A DNA stretch of 9,748 nucleotides from an uncultured Rothia sp. (GTDB taxonomy: Bacteria; Actinomycetota; Actinomycetes; Actinomycetales; Micrococcaceae), in assembly GCF_937976295.1 (NCBI RefSeq), contig NZ_CALJRY010000176.1, positions 1 through 9,748 on the forward strand, given 5' to 3'. Shown here in pieces: positions 1-7,366 of this stretch. Position numbers and translations under genes: made by a program. Every line of letters begins with the position of its first letter. Position 1 is the stretch's first letter. The notes beneath the pieces are model-generated. The model was not told where the DNA came from. It saw only the letters and a program-made list of their open reading frames with translations, and did no database searches.

Positions 1-1119
1 CCCGCACACCCCACCGACGCCCAGCGCCCCCTGCTCACCGACGAGCAGCTCGCACACCTACCCGCCAACCACCCCCTGCGCGCAGGCACCGCCGCCGACT
101 CGCCCATGCTCCGCGCCCTCACCGGCCGCCCCTCCAGCCACCGACCCGTCTGGTTCATGCGCCAGGCAGGCCGCTCCCTGCCCGAATACCGCCAAGCGCG
201 CGAAGGCATCCCCATGCTGGACGCATGCCTCACCCCCGACCTCGCCGCAGAAATCACCGTGCAGCCCGTCCGCCGCCACAAGGTCGACGCCGGCATCTTC
301 TTCTCCGACATCGTCATCCCCATGAAGCTCGCGGGCGTCAACGTCGACATCGTGCCCGGTCGCGGCCCCGTACTCGACCAGCCCGTACGCACCCTCGACG
401 AGGTGCGCGCCCTACCCGAGCTCAAAGACAACGACCTCAACCCCATCCGCGAAGCCGTCGCCGCCACCGTAGAAATGCTCGGCGACACCCCGCTCATCGG
501 CTTCGCCGGAGCCCCCTTCACCGTCGCCGCCTACATGGTCGAAGGCGGCCCCTCCCGCGACCACCTGCGCCCGCGCACCATGATGCACGCCGACCCCGCC
601 GCCTGGCACGAACTCGCCGCCTGGGCAGCCCGCACCGCAGGCCAGTTCCTGCGCGCACAGATCGAGGCGGGCGCATCGGCCGTGCAGCTCTTCGACTCCT
701 GGGCAGGTTCCCTCGGCGAAGGCGACTACCGCCGCTACGTGCAGGCGCACTCCGCAACCGCCCTCGATATGGTGCGTGAATACGGTGTGCCGCGCATCCA
801 CTTCGGCACCGGCACCACCGCGCTGCTGCCCGCCATGCACGAAGCCGGCGCGGACGTCATCGGCGTGGACTACCGCCTGCCGCTGTCCGCAGCGAACACC
901 CTGCTCAACGGCGCCGTACCCCTGCAGGGCAACATCGACCCGGCACTGCTCGCCGCAGGTAGCGAAAACCTCTACGCACACGTAGACGAAGTGCTCGCCG
1001 AAGGCAACGCCGCCCCCTCGCACGTGGTCAACCTCGGCCACGGCGTACCCCCGACCACCGACCCGCAGGTGCTCACCGACCTCGTGGCATATATCCACGA
1101 ACGCACCGCGCAGGCATAG
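1..1119 (+). CDS. hemE: Uroporphyrinogen decarboxylase HemE (5' partial)
   Basis: Cytoplasmic enzyme that removes four carboxylates from uroporphyrinogen III to give coproporphyrinogen III. The reading frame is open from base 1, with 372 residues in the window. There is an ATG at 106, but the residues before it (LPANHPLRAGTAADSP, about 58-105) match the conserved N-terminus of actinobacterial HemE. No ATG, GTG or TTG codon occurs in frame before 106, so the true start lies upstream of the window. Visible motifs are WFMRQAGR (from about 151) with the substrate-binding arginines, FFSDIVIP (from 298) whose Asp matches the catalytic aspartate, GFAGAPFTVAAYMVEGG (from about 499), and NLGHGVPP (from about 1030) with the conserved His. 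The gene ends in TAG and is first of the visible operon, 138 bases before cgoX. Identity is secure; only the start is missing. Confidence 0.96.
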   Translation, partial: PAHPTDAQRPLLTDEQLAHLPANHPLRAGTAADSPMLRALTGRPSSHRPVWFMRQAGRSLPEYRQAREGIPMLDACLTPDLAAEITVQPVRRHKVDAGIFFSDIVIPMKLAGVNVDIVPGRGPVLDQPVRTLDEVRALPELKDNDLNPIREAVAATVEMLGDTPLIGFAGAPFTVAAYMVEGGPSRDHLRPRTMMHADPAAWHELAAWAARTAGQFLRAQIEAGASAVQLFDSWAGSLGEGDYRRYVQAHSATALDMVREYGVPRIHFGTGTTALLPAMHEAGADVIGVDYRLPLSAANTLLNGAVPLQGNIDPALLAAGSENLYAHVDEVLAEGNAAPSHVVNLGHGVPPTTDPQVLTDLVAYIHERTAQA

Positions 1120-1257
1120 GATAAATAACGATAAATAGACGGCGCAGATGCCGGACACCCTCTGGCATCTGCACCGAACATCTGCACCCCGAACCAACCA
1201 CCACGCCCGTTACCGCAATGGGCAACTCCACTGCAGGCAGACCAAAGGAGAACCACC
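1120..1257 (+). promoter_or_regulatory. hemE-cgoX intergenic leader with hairpin
   Basis: This gap separates hemE from cgoX. It opens with an AT-rich tandem repeat, GATAAATA at 1120-1127 and again at 1130-1137. A hairpin follows: GCAGATGCCGGA (1144-1155) pairs with TCTGGCATCTGC (1161-1172), giving 12 pairs including one G-T, around a 5-base loop. No run of T follows, so it is not a classical intrinsic terminator. CATCTGCACC occurs at 1166-1175 and again at 1179-1188, so the left arm (1144-1150) could pair with either copy. The cgoX ribosome site AAAGGAG is at 1244-1250. I infer a processing, attenuation or weak termination site; no promoter could be assigned with confidence. Confidence 0.5.
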
Positions 1258-2808
1258 ATGGGCCACACCAACCAGGCACCGTACCGCACCGCACAGGTCA
1301 GTTCCTCCGCCGCGCCCCAGGCCGCACGAGCATTCACCCGCAACGAGAAGGTGCCCACCGCCATCGTGATCGGTGGCGGCCCCTCCGGCCTCATCTCCGC
1401 ACGCCGCCTCGCCGCAGCCGGCATGCGCGTCACCCTGCTCGAGCAGAAGCACCACCTCGGCGGTGCAGTTGGTGCCCACGAAGTTGGCGGCCTGCTCCTA
1501 GACTCCGGCGCCGAATCCTTCGCAACCCGCAGCCCCATCGTCAGCGACCTCGTCAAAGAACTCGGCCTGGGCGACAAAATCGTCACCCCCAACTCCTACG
1601 GCTCCTGGCTGTACCTGCCGCAAGGCGCCCGCCGCACCCCCAGCACCGGCATCATGGGCATCCCCGGCAACGTCAACGACAAGTCCCTCATTCCCGTCAT
1701 TGGCAAGAACGGTCTGCGCCGCGCCCAGGTGGACAAGTTCCTGCCCGTCTCCGCCGGTGAAAACGCGAAGACCCTTGGCGAGCTCGTGCGCATCCGCATG
1801 GGCCAGAAAGTGCTCGACAACCTGGTCGCCCCCGTCGTCTCCGGCGTGTACTCCACCCACCCCGACAAGCTCGACGTGGACGCCACCATCCCCGGCCTGC
1901 GCGCGGCACTGCGTAAGCACCGCTCCCTCTCCGCAGCAGCGGCAGCCTTCCGCTCCGCAGCACCGGCAGGCTCTCAGGTGGCAGGTATCGTCGGCGGCAT
2001 GAACCAGCTCTCCGAACGCCTCGTCGAGGAGCTCTACGCCGCCGGTGTTCGCATCGTCACCGGATTCGACGTCATCGCCGTAGACCGCGATGAATCCACC
2101 GGCCAGTGGTTCATCATCCAGCGCCACACCACCGACGGCGAAAACACCCCCCTCTACGCCGACTACCTGGTAGTCGCCACCGACGGCCCGACCGTAGCCC
2201 GACTCATTGGCCCGCACGTCTCCACCGCGCTACCCGCCCTGGAACCCGGCCCCGAAGTCGCACTCGTCACCCTCGTCGTTGACGCACCCGACCTGAATAA
2301 GCACCCGCGCGGCACCGGCCTGCTCGTCTCCGAAGAAGCAACCGCCGTCCGCGCCAAGGCCCTTACCCACGCCACCGCCAAATGGCAGTGGGTCGCCGAC
2401 GCCGCAGGACCCGACCGCCACGTCGTGCGCCTCTCCTACGGCCGCGGCGGTGAAGACGCCCGCTTCTCCGAAGTGGCGCTCGCCGACGAACAGCTCATCA
2501 CCCTCGCCCTGCGCGACGCCACCCGCATGATGGGCGTCGCCCTCACCCGCCGCAACCTCATCGACGCGGACGTGGTGCGTTGGCGCGGCGTACTGCCCGC
2601 CTCCACCCCCGGCCACCGCAAGCGCGTGCAGGATTTCCGCGACCGCGCCAGCGAACTGGGCACCCTCAGCACCGTCGGCTCCTGGGCCGCCGGATCCGGC
2701 CTGGTCCTCACCGTCAAAGACACCTACGAGCAGATGGACCAGCTAATCTACCACGCCGCGCAGAACTGGGAAGGCGTCACCTCCCCGAAGAGCGCACCCG
2801 CGAAGTAA
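1258..2808 (+). CDS. cgoX: Coproporphyrinogen III oxidase CgoX (HemY/HemG family, FAD)
   Basis: FAD-dependent oxidase of the HemY/protoporphyrinogen-oxidase family. In organisms that also carry chdC and cpfC it oxidises coproporphyrinogen III to coproporphyrin III, removing six electrons with O2. The protein has 516 residues. After about 33 loosely composed residues comes the dinucleotide-binding fold AIVIGGGPSGLISARR (GGGPSG at 39-44), ending in an acidic residue in TLLEQ. The conserved block KVLDNLVAPVVSGVYSTHP lies in the middle. Near the C-terminus, GSWAAGSGL (about 474-482) is the second FAD contact typical of the family. The start is supported by AAAGGAG seven bases upstream. Databases often call it hemG or hemY, protoporphyrinogen oxidase; the neighbouring chdC makes the coproporphyrin substrate more likely. 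Substrate choice is inferred from context, not from residues. Confidence 0.93.
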   Translation: MGHTNQAPYRTAQVSSSAAPQAARAFTRNEKVPTAIVIGGGPSGLISARRLAAAGMRVTLLEQKHHLGGAVGAHEVGGLLLDSGAESFATRSPIVSDLVKELGLGDKIVTPNSYGSWLYLPQGARRTPSTGIMGIPGNVNDKSLIPVIGKNGLRRAQVDKFLPVSAGENAKTLGELVRIRMGQKVLDNLVAPVVSGVYSTHPDKLDVDATIPGLRAALRKHRSLSAAAAAFRSAAPAGSQVAGIVGGMNQLSERLVEELYAAGVRIVTGFDVIAVDRDESTGQWFIIQRHTTDGENTPLYADYLVVATDGPTVARLIGPHVSTALPALEPGPEVALVTLVVDAPDLNKHPRGTGLLVSEEATAVRAKALTHATAKWQWVADAAGPDRHVVRLSYGRGGEDARFSEVALADEQLITLALRDATRMMGVALTRRNLIDADVVRWRGVLPASTPGHRKRVQDFRDRASELGTLSTVGSWAAGSGLVLTVKDTYEQMDQLIYHAAQNWEGVTSPKSAPAK

Positions 2809-2892
2809 CCAGACCAAAAAATTGAGAAAACGCGCAGCAACGGAAGCCGCGCCTCCAGCACAGCGAACCCTCGCTGAAGAAAGGAACACACA
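2809..2892 (+). promoter_or_regulatory. cgoX-chdC gap with a hairpin next to the ribosome site
   Basis: This short gap holds an A6 run (2816-2821) and a small perfect hairpin, CAGCGA (2861-2866) with TCGCTG (2871-2876) around loop ACCC. The hairpin ends three bases before the ribosome site AAAGGA (2880-2885) of chdC. It may shield or present the ribosome site. With only six pairs it could also be chance in GC-rich DNA. Confidence 0.3.
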
Positions 2893-3717
2893 ATGTCTCA
2901 CGATCACGCAGCACACGGCCACGGCGGCGCACACGGTGCACAGGGCCAGGGCGGCTACACCCACCCCGGCCACGGCTACGGCGGCGCACCCAAGGGCTAC
3001 GCAGTCCAGCACTCCGCAGCTGACGAAAACCGCCGCGGCCGCGAAGAAGGCGAAACCCTGCACTACGCCCTCTACACCGTCTTCGCACGCTCCGGCGCGC
3101 GCCCCGCAGAAGCAAACACCGACGAAGCACGCGCAGAATTCGAGAAGGTCGCCGAGCAGCTCGCAGCCGACGGCGTGACCCTGCGCGGCATCTACGACGT
3201 CTCCGCAATGCGCGACAACGCAGACATCATGATCTGGACCCACGGCGAGAGCCCCGAAAAGCTGCAGGCAGCAGTCCGCAAGATCCGCCGCACCGCACTC
3301 TTCGCAGGCACCACCATCGTCTGGTCCACCATGGGCGTACACCGCGAAGCAGAATTCACCCGCAACCACGCACCCGCCTACGCACGCGGCAAGGCACCCG
3401 AAGCATGGGTCTGCGTCTACCCCTTCGTACGCTCCTACGACTGGTACTACATGAACCCCGAACGCCGCGCAGAAATGCTCAAGAACCACGGCATGAAGGC
3501 AATCGACTTCCCGCAGATTCTGGCAAACACCGTCGCAACCTTCGGCATGAACGACTACGAGTGGGTCCTCGCCCTCGAAGCACCCGAACTCGTTGACCTC
3601 GTCGACATGATGCGCCACTTCCGCAACACCGAAGCACGCCTGCACGTGCGCGAAGAAACCCCCTTCTACACCGGCCGCCGCATCGGCGCAGACGAAGTGG
3701 CAGAGGTTCTGGCGTGA
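2893..3717 (+). CDS. chdC: Coprohaem decarboxylase ChdC (HemQ)
   Basis: Terminal enzyme of the coproporphyrin-dependent pathway. It decarboxylates the two propionates of coprohaem with peroxide to give haem b. The protein has 274 residues and belongs to the chlorite-dismutase-like dimeric barrel superfamily. The hallmark YPFVRSYDWY begins at Tyr176, the catalytic tyrosine by family analogy. His199 in LKNHG fits the proximal iron ligand and His159 in RNHAPAY fits the distal histidine. The spacing 159/176/199 equals that recalled for Corynebacterium diphtheriae ChdC (118/135/158), shifted by 41. The extra length is an N-terminal His/Gly-rich head with seven His in the first 27 residues (H3, H5, H8, H10, H14, H24, H27). 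The start ATG has AAAGGA seven bases upstream. The stop overlaps the cpfC start. Older labels are HemQ or chlorite dismutase. Confidence 0.95.
   Translation: MSHDHAAHGHGGAHGAQGQGGYTHPGHGYGGAPKGYAVQHSAADENRRGREEGETLHYALYTVFARSGARPAEANTDEARAEFEKVAEQLAADGVTLRGIYDVSAMRDNADIMIWTHGESPEKLQAAVRKIRRTALFAGTTIVWSTMGVHREAEFTRNHAPAYARGKAPEAWVCVYPFVRSYDWYYMNPERRAEMLKNHGMKAIDFPQILANTVATFGMNDYEWVLALEAPELVDLVDMMRHFRNTEARLHVREETPFYTGRRIGADEVAEVLA
3702..3717 (+). promoter_or_regulatory. chdC/cpfC GTGA stop-start overlap
   Basis: The chdC stop TGA (3715-3717) overlaps the cpfC start GTG (3714-3716) as GTGA. AGAGG at 3702-3706, inside the end of chdC, is correctly spaced to serve the GTG. No better start lies before the ferrochelatase core, and the core begins about 60 residues later. 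The overlap implies translational coupling of the last two haem-forming enzymes. Confidence 0.7.
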
Positions 3718-5168
3718 GCCATCAGCCGAACAACGGCGTAACCCTCAACGGCACGCTCCTGCCGGACGATGTGGTACCCAACCGCACCGACCCGGCAAAC
3801 ACCGCCTCCAACGGCCCCGCCGCGCTCAACGAGCAGACCCTCGGCGACTACCGAAGCGAACGCAGCATCACCCGTGAACGTGCCGAAGAGGCACGCCCCT
3901 ACGACCTGGTGATTCTCTCCTCCTTCGGTGGCCCCGAGGGGCAGGAGGACGTCATCCCGTTCCTGCGCAACGTAACCGCTGGCCGCGGCATCCCGGACGA
4001 GCGCCTCGAAGAGGTCGCCACCCACTACCGCGCCAACGGCGGCGTCTCGCCCATTAACGAGCAGAACCGTGCCCTGCTCGCCGCACTGCAGCAGGCGCTT
4101 GCCGAGCGCGGCCCGCACATCCCGATCACCTGGGCGAACCGCAACTGGAAGCCCTACGTGAAGGACGTGCTCGCCGAAGCCTACGAGAACGGCCACCGCA
4201 ACGTGCTCGTGCTGGCGACCAGCGCCTACCCCGGCTACTCGAGCTGCCGCCAGTACCGTGAAGACTACGGCATGGCGATTGAGCAGCTCGGCCTGGAAGG
4301 CCGCGTGCACGTGGGTAAGATCCGTCAGTTCTTTGACGTGCCCGGCTTCTCCCGCGCTTTTGCCGACGGGCTGAAGGACGGGCTCGCCACGGTGCGTGAG
4401 CAGCTTGCCGCACGCGATAGCGGTTCGCTCAACCCGCGCCTGCGGATTATGTTCTGCACCCACTCGGTGCCGACCTCCGCGGCGAACGAGGCAGGTCCGC
4501 GCGGCGTGAACTACGAGGGCGGCTCCGCTTACGTGGAGAAGCACCTGCAGGTCGCTCGTGCCGTGCTTTCGCTGGTGCGCGATGAGGCTCCGCAGCTTCT
4601 GCAGAACGTCGAGTGGGAGCTGGTGTACCAGTCCCGTTCCGGCCCGCCGTCCATGCCGTGGCTCGAGCCGGACGTCAACGACGCCCTGGAGGCGCTACCC
4701 ACCCCCGCCAACCCGGCGGAGGACGGCGAAGCCCCCGTGGAAGGCGTCGTGCTGGTGCCCCTCGGGTTTGTCTCCGACCACATGGAAGTCAAGTGGGACC
4801 TGGACACCGAGGCGCTGGACACCTGCGAGCGCCTGGGCGTGGTCGCCGTGCGCACCCCCACCCCCGGCACGCATCCGGCGTACGTGGAGTCGCTGCGCCG
4901 CCTGATTGAGGAGCGCGTGGAGAACGGCGTTTCAGCCGACCTGCGCCCCGAACGTGAGAGCGTCCTCGCCCCGAGCGCAAGCGGCCAGTACGGCTGGTTC
5001 GACGAGTGCGAACCGGGCTGCTGCAAGCCCGGTCGCGGTGCGCCGAAGCCGGTGGTTGCAGAATACGCGCCCGCCGTTTCTGAGGACGCCACCTCTGCCG
5101 CAACCGCTGCCGAAACCCCCGCCAGCCGCTCCGGTGGCTGCGGCTCCGGCGGATGCTGCTCCCACTAA
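3714..5168 (+). CDS. cpfC: Coproporphyrin III ferrochelatase CpfC (HemH)
   Basis: Inserts Fe2+ into coproporphyrin III to make coprohaem, the substrate of the ChdC encoded just upstream. At 484 residues it is longer than the usual 310-380. A polar, non-conserved head (about 1-60) precedes the core, which opens with YDLVILSSFGGPEG. Active-site features are His250 in FCTHSVP and the HMEVKWDLD block with His356 and Glu358 in GFVSDHMEV. Cys178 in YSSCRQYRE together with Cys432, Cys436 and Cys437 (CEPGCC) resembles the four-cysteine [2Fe-2S] arrangement known from mycobacterial ferrochelatases. The Ala/Pro-rich tail adds Cys476, Cys481, Cys482 and a terminal His484 (GGCGSGGCCSH). The start is GTG overlapping the chdC stop. 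Family identity is certain; cluster binding is inferred. Confidence 0.94.
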   Translation: MSHQPNNGVTLNGTLLPDDVVPNRTDPANTASNGPAALNEQTLGDYRSERSITRERAEEARPYDLVILSSFGGPEGQEDVIPFLRNVTAGRGIPDERLEEVATHYRANGGVSPINEQNRALLAALQQALAERGPHIPITWANRNWKPYVKDVLAEAYENGHRNVLVLATSAYPGYSSCRQYREDYGMAIEQLGLEGRVHVGKIRQFFDVPGFSRAFADGLKDGLATVREQLAARDSGSLNPRLRIMFCTHSVPTSAANEAGPRGVNYEGGSAYVEKHLQVARAVLSLVRDEAPQLLQNVEWELVYQSRSGPPSMPWLEPDVNDALEALPTPANPAEDGEAPVEGVVLVPLGFVSDHMEVKWDLDTEALDTCERLGVVAVRTPTPGTHPAYVESLRRLIEERVENGVSADLRPERESVLAPSASGQYGWFDECEPGCCKPGRGAPKPVVAEYAPAVSEDATSAATAAETPASRSGGCGSGGCCSH

Positions 5169-5181
5169 CACCACCCCTGTA

Positions 5182-5233
5182 GCTCCGGCTCGCCCCAATA
5201 CCCTTTGACCAGGGGACGCGGGCGGGTCGGAGC
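5182..5233 (+). other. Extended hairpin between cpfC and hemC
   Basis: Arms 5182-5195 and 5220-5233 form 14 continuous pairs, two of them G-T (5188/5227 and 5190/5225). After a symmetric 5x5 internal loop the same register continues with CCCT (5201-5204) pairing AGGG (5211-5214) around a 6-base loop. It starts 13 bases after the cpfC stop and ends 45 bases before the hemC ATG. No T run follows. It could be a U-less terminator, an RNase barrier that stabilises the upstream mRNA, or a structured leader of hemC. The sequence alone does not decide. Confidence 0.55.
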
Positions 5234-5278
5234 GCACGTGCCTACGGGCTATCACACACGTCACCGACAAGGAGAGAT

Positions 5279-6430
5279 ATGAGCCATCACGAGTACATCT
5301 TGGGCACCCGCGGGTCTGCTCTCGCCCTGACCCAAAGCCGTATTGCTGCTGAAACCGTCACCTCCCTCTACACCGAACACCAGGCACATCACGGTGTTGC
5401 AGATGCTGACGGCGCCGCAGATGCCGAGGTCGTGGACTTCACTCTGCGCACCGTCAAAACCGAAGGTGACGTGCTCACCGGACCCCTGGCAACCCTCGGC
5501 GGCACCGGCGTATTCGCGGCGGCACTGCGCCAGCGTCTGCTCGACGGTGAGAACGCCTCCGAAGAAAACCGCGTGGACATGGCAGTACACTCCCTCAAGG
5601 ACCTGCCCTCCGCACCCTGCCCCGGCCTAGTCATCGCCGCAACCCTCAAACGTGAAGACCCCCGCGACGCCCTCGTAGCACGCGACGGCCTGACCCTCGA
5701 CACCCTGCCCACCGGCTCCCGCGTGGGCACCGGCTCACCCCGCCGCGCCGCCCAGCTGCGTGCGCTGCGCCCCGACCTTGAAATCGTGGACATTCGCGGT
5801 AACGTGGGCACCCGCATCGGCCGCGTGAAGGGCCTTGAAGAGCATGCCGGCAAGCAGGTCGTGCTCCGCCAGAACGCTGAAACCTCCGAACGAGCCGATC
5901 ACGGTGTAGGCACCGAACGCAGCGGCGACTGCGACGCCGTGGTGCTCGCTGTCTCCGGCCTAAAGCGCCTGGGCAAGGAAGAACTCATCACCGAGTACCT
6001 TGACCCCACCCGTATGTTGCCCGCCCCCGGTCAGGGTGCGCTCGCCCTGGAAGTGCGCGAAAGCGAGTTCGAGAACCCGGACCCCGCCGCGCTCGCCGAC
6101 CCCGAGGTGGCGCGCCCGGTCCGTGCCCTCGGCCGCGCCCTGCTTGCTGCAAACCACCACGAAACCCGCCTCGCCGTCAGCGCCGAACGTGCCCTGCTGC
6201 GCCGCCTCGAAGCCGGATGCGCCGCGCCCATCGGTGCGTACGCGCAGGTGGTTGAGGGTGACCTGGTGCTCAATGTTGTGGTGGCCTCCCCGGACGGCAC
6301 CGACATGCTGCGCCACACCTCGGCAACCGCCGAACTGGATGTGCCCGGCGCCGAACGCCTGGGCGTGCGTGTAGCGGAAGACCTGCTACAGATGGGTGCC
6401 GCCGCCCTTGCCGGATTGGATCTGAAGTAG
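5279..6430 (+). CDS. hemC: Hydroxymethylbilane synthase (porphobilinogen deaminase) HemC
   Basis: Cytoplasmic enzyme that joins four porphobilinogen units into hydroxymethylbilane, using a covalent dipyrromethane cofactor. The protein has 383 residues. It shows the N-terminal LGTRGSALALTQS, then GGTGVFAAAL, VHSLKDLP with Asp108 as the catalytic aspartate by analogy to E. coli Asp84, and GTGSPRRAAQL. Cys314 in LEAGCAAPIGAYA is the expected cofactor attachment site. It is longer than the usual 310-320 residues because of three insertions: about 36-50 (acidic/Ala), about 92-99, and the polar stretch about 187-217 between the RIGRV strand and the AVVLAVSGLKRLG segment. GGAG lies four bases before the ATG. 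hemD follows after 5 bases. The upstream gap carries a strong hairpin, so hemC may begin a sub-operon of hemC-hemD-hemB. Confidence 0.95.
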   Translation: MSHHEYILGTRGSALALTQSRIAAETVTSLYTEHQAHHGVADADGAADAEVVDFTLRTVKTEGDVLTGPLATLGGTGVFAAALRQRLLDGENASEENRVDMAVHSLKDLPSAPCPGLVIAATLKREDPRDALVARDGLTLDTLPTGSRVGTGSPRRAAQLRALRPDLEIVDIRGNVGTRIGRVKGLEEHAGKQVVLRQNAETSERADHGVGTERSGDCDAVVLAVSGLKRLGKEELITEYLDPTRMLPAPGQGALALEVRESEFENPDPAALADPEVARPVRALGRALLAANHHETRLAVSAERALLRRLEAGCAAPIGAYAQVVEGDLVLNVVVASPDGTDMLRHTSATAELDVPGAERLGVRVAEDLLQMGAAALAGLDLK

Positions 6431-6435
6431 GCGTC

Positions 6436-7311
6436 ATGTCTGCCTCGTGTTCTGAACCTCGGCTGGCTGATACCCCGCCTGCTGAATCCCCGCGCACGGT
6501 TCTGCTGACCCGCTCCGCCGCGCAGGGTGCCGCCTTCGCACGCGCCCTCGCCGAGGAATGCGCGCAGAACGGGTCGGGGGAGTGCCTGGTACTCTTCGCC
6601 CCGCTGCAACAGGCACGCACCGTCGAGCCGGGCGAAGACCACGCCGCCGCGCTGGAGGCGCTCGCCTCCGGTCACTACGCGTGGGTGAGCTTCACGAGCG
6701 CCAACACGGTTCGCGCCTGCGCCGAGCTGTGGGGTGACCAGTTCGCCCGCGCCTGCGCGAGTGGGGGAGTGCGCATCGCCTGCGTGGGTGCGGCAACCGC
6801 CCGCGCCGTGCATACCCAGCTGGGGTTGGGCACGGATTTTCAGCCGCAGGTGCAGAACGCCGCCGGTATGCTTGCGGAGTTTGAACAGCCTGCCGCTGAT
6901 GCTGCCGCCGTGCTGGTTCTGGAAGGCTCCAACGCCCGCCCGACCCTGCGTGAAGGCCTCAAAACCCTGGGTTGGGATAGCCGCCGCTGCGTGCTCTACG
7001 ACATGATGCCCGCCGAGCAGGTGGCACCCGGCGAGCTGAGCCTCAGCGCCGCCCGCGCGCTCGTGCAGGGGAATGCCGTAGATGCCCACGCCACCGAAAC
7101 CCCCGCGCCGGATGTGCTGGTGGTGACCGCCCCCTCCCGCCTGCACGCCCTGCTGGACGGCACCCCCGCGCTACCGCCCGAATCTGTGCCGCCGGTGGTG
7201 GCGATTGGGGCGAGTACCGCCTCCGCATGCCGCGCCCTGAACCTGCGCCACGTGCAGGCCGATTCGCCCTCCCCGCAGGATTTGGCGCGCGCCGCTACAG
7301 CTCTCATGTAG
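6436..7311 (+). CDS. hemD: Uroporphyrinogen III synthase HemD
   Basis: Cyclises hydroxymethylbilane with inversion of ring D to give uroporphyrinogen III. The protein has 291 residues and matches the divergent two-lobed HemD fold. Visible landmarks are VLLTRSAAQG near the N-terminus, WVSFTSANTVRA (83-94) which is the most conserved HemD block, VLVLEGSNARPTLREGL opening the second half of the fold, the VLYDM strand, PDVLVVTAPSRLHALL, and AIGASTASACRAL near the end. In many actinobacteria hemD is fused to a uroporphyrinogen methyltransferase or a regulator domain; here it stands alone. The start lies 5 bases after hemC and has only a weak ribosome site (AAGTAGG overlapping the hemC stop), so it probably depends on coupling to hemC translation. 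Sequence conservation is low in this family; position and motifs together make the call firm. Confidence 0.9.
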   Translation: MSASCSEPRLADTPPAESPRTVLLTRSAAQGAAFARALAEECAQNGSGECLVLFAPLQQARTVEPGEDHAAALEALASGHYAWVSFTSANTVRACAELWGDQFARACASGGVRIACVGAATARAVHTQLGLGTDFQPQVQNAAGMLAEFEQPAADAAAVLVLEGSNARPTLREGLKTLGWDSRRCVLYDMMPAEQVAPGELSLSAARALVQGNAVDAHATETPAPDVLVVTAPSRLHALLDGTPALPPESVPPVVAIGASTASACRALNLRHVQADSPSPQDLARAATALM

Positions 7312-7366
7312 GCGCGTCCTTCATCTAAGACTTCACATTATTTCGCAAGAATTTTCAGGAGAGATC
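7312..7366 (+). other. hemD-hemB gap
   Basis: These 55 bases are notably AT-richer than the flanking genes and carry a clear ribosome site, AGGAGAG (7357-7363), four bases before the hemB ATG. CATTAT (about 7336-7341) could serve as a -10 element, but I see no convincing -35 partner. A hemB-proximal promoter is possible and unproven. Confidence 0.3.

Noticed and set aside
106..108. ATG at 106 as the start of hemE
   Set aside because: Conserved HemE N-terminal residues are encoded upstream in the same frame, so the true start lies before the window.
412..1197. Long open frame on the - strand opposite hemE
   Set aside because: It is a shadow of a GC-rich coding region. The product is low-complexity Gly/Val/Cys-rich with no motif, and the + strand gene is certain.
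2743..3645. 300-codon open frame on the - strand opposite chdC
   Set aside because: The translation is Cys/Val/Ala-rich with no recognisable domain. It is explained by the codon bias of chdC on the other strand.
2893..3717. True chlorite dismutase that detoxifies chlorite
   Set aside because: The YPFVRSYDWY motif, the His/Tyr/His spacing and the location between cgoX and cpfC identify coprohaem decarboxylase.
6031..7146. 371-codon open frame on the - strand across hemC and hemD
   Set aside because: It spans two well-supported genes on the + strand and has no motif or plausible ribosome site.
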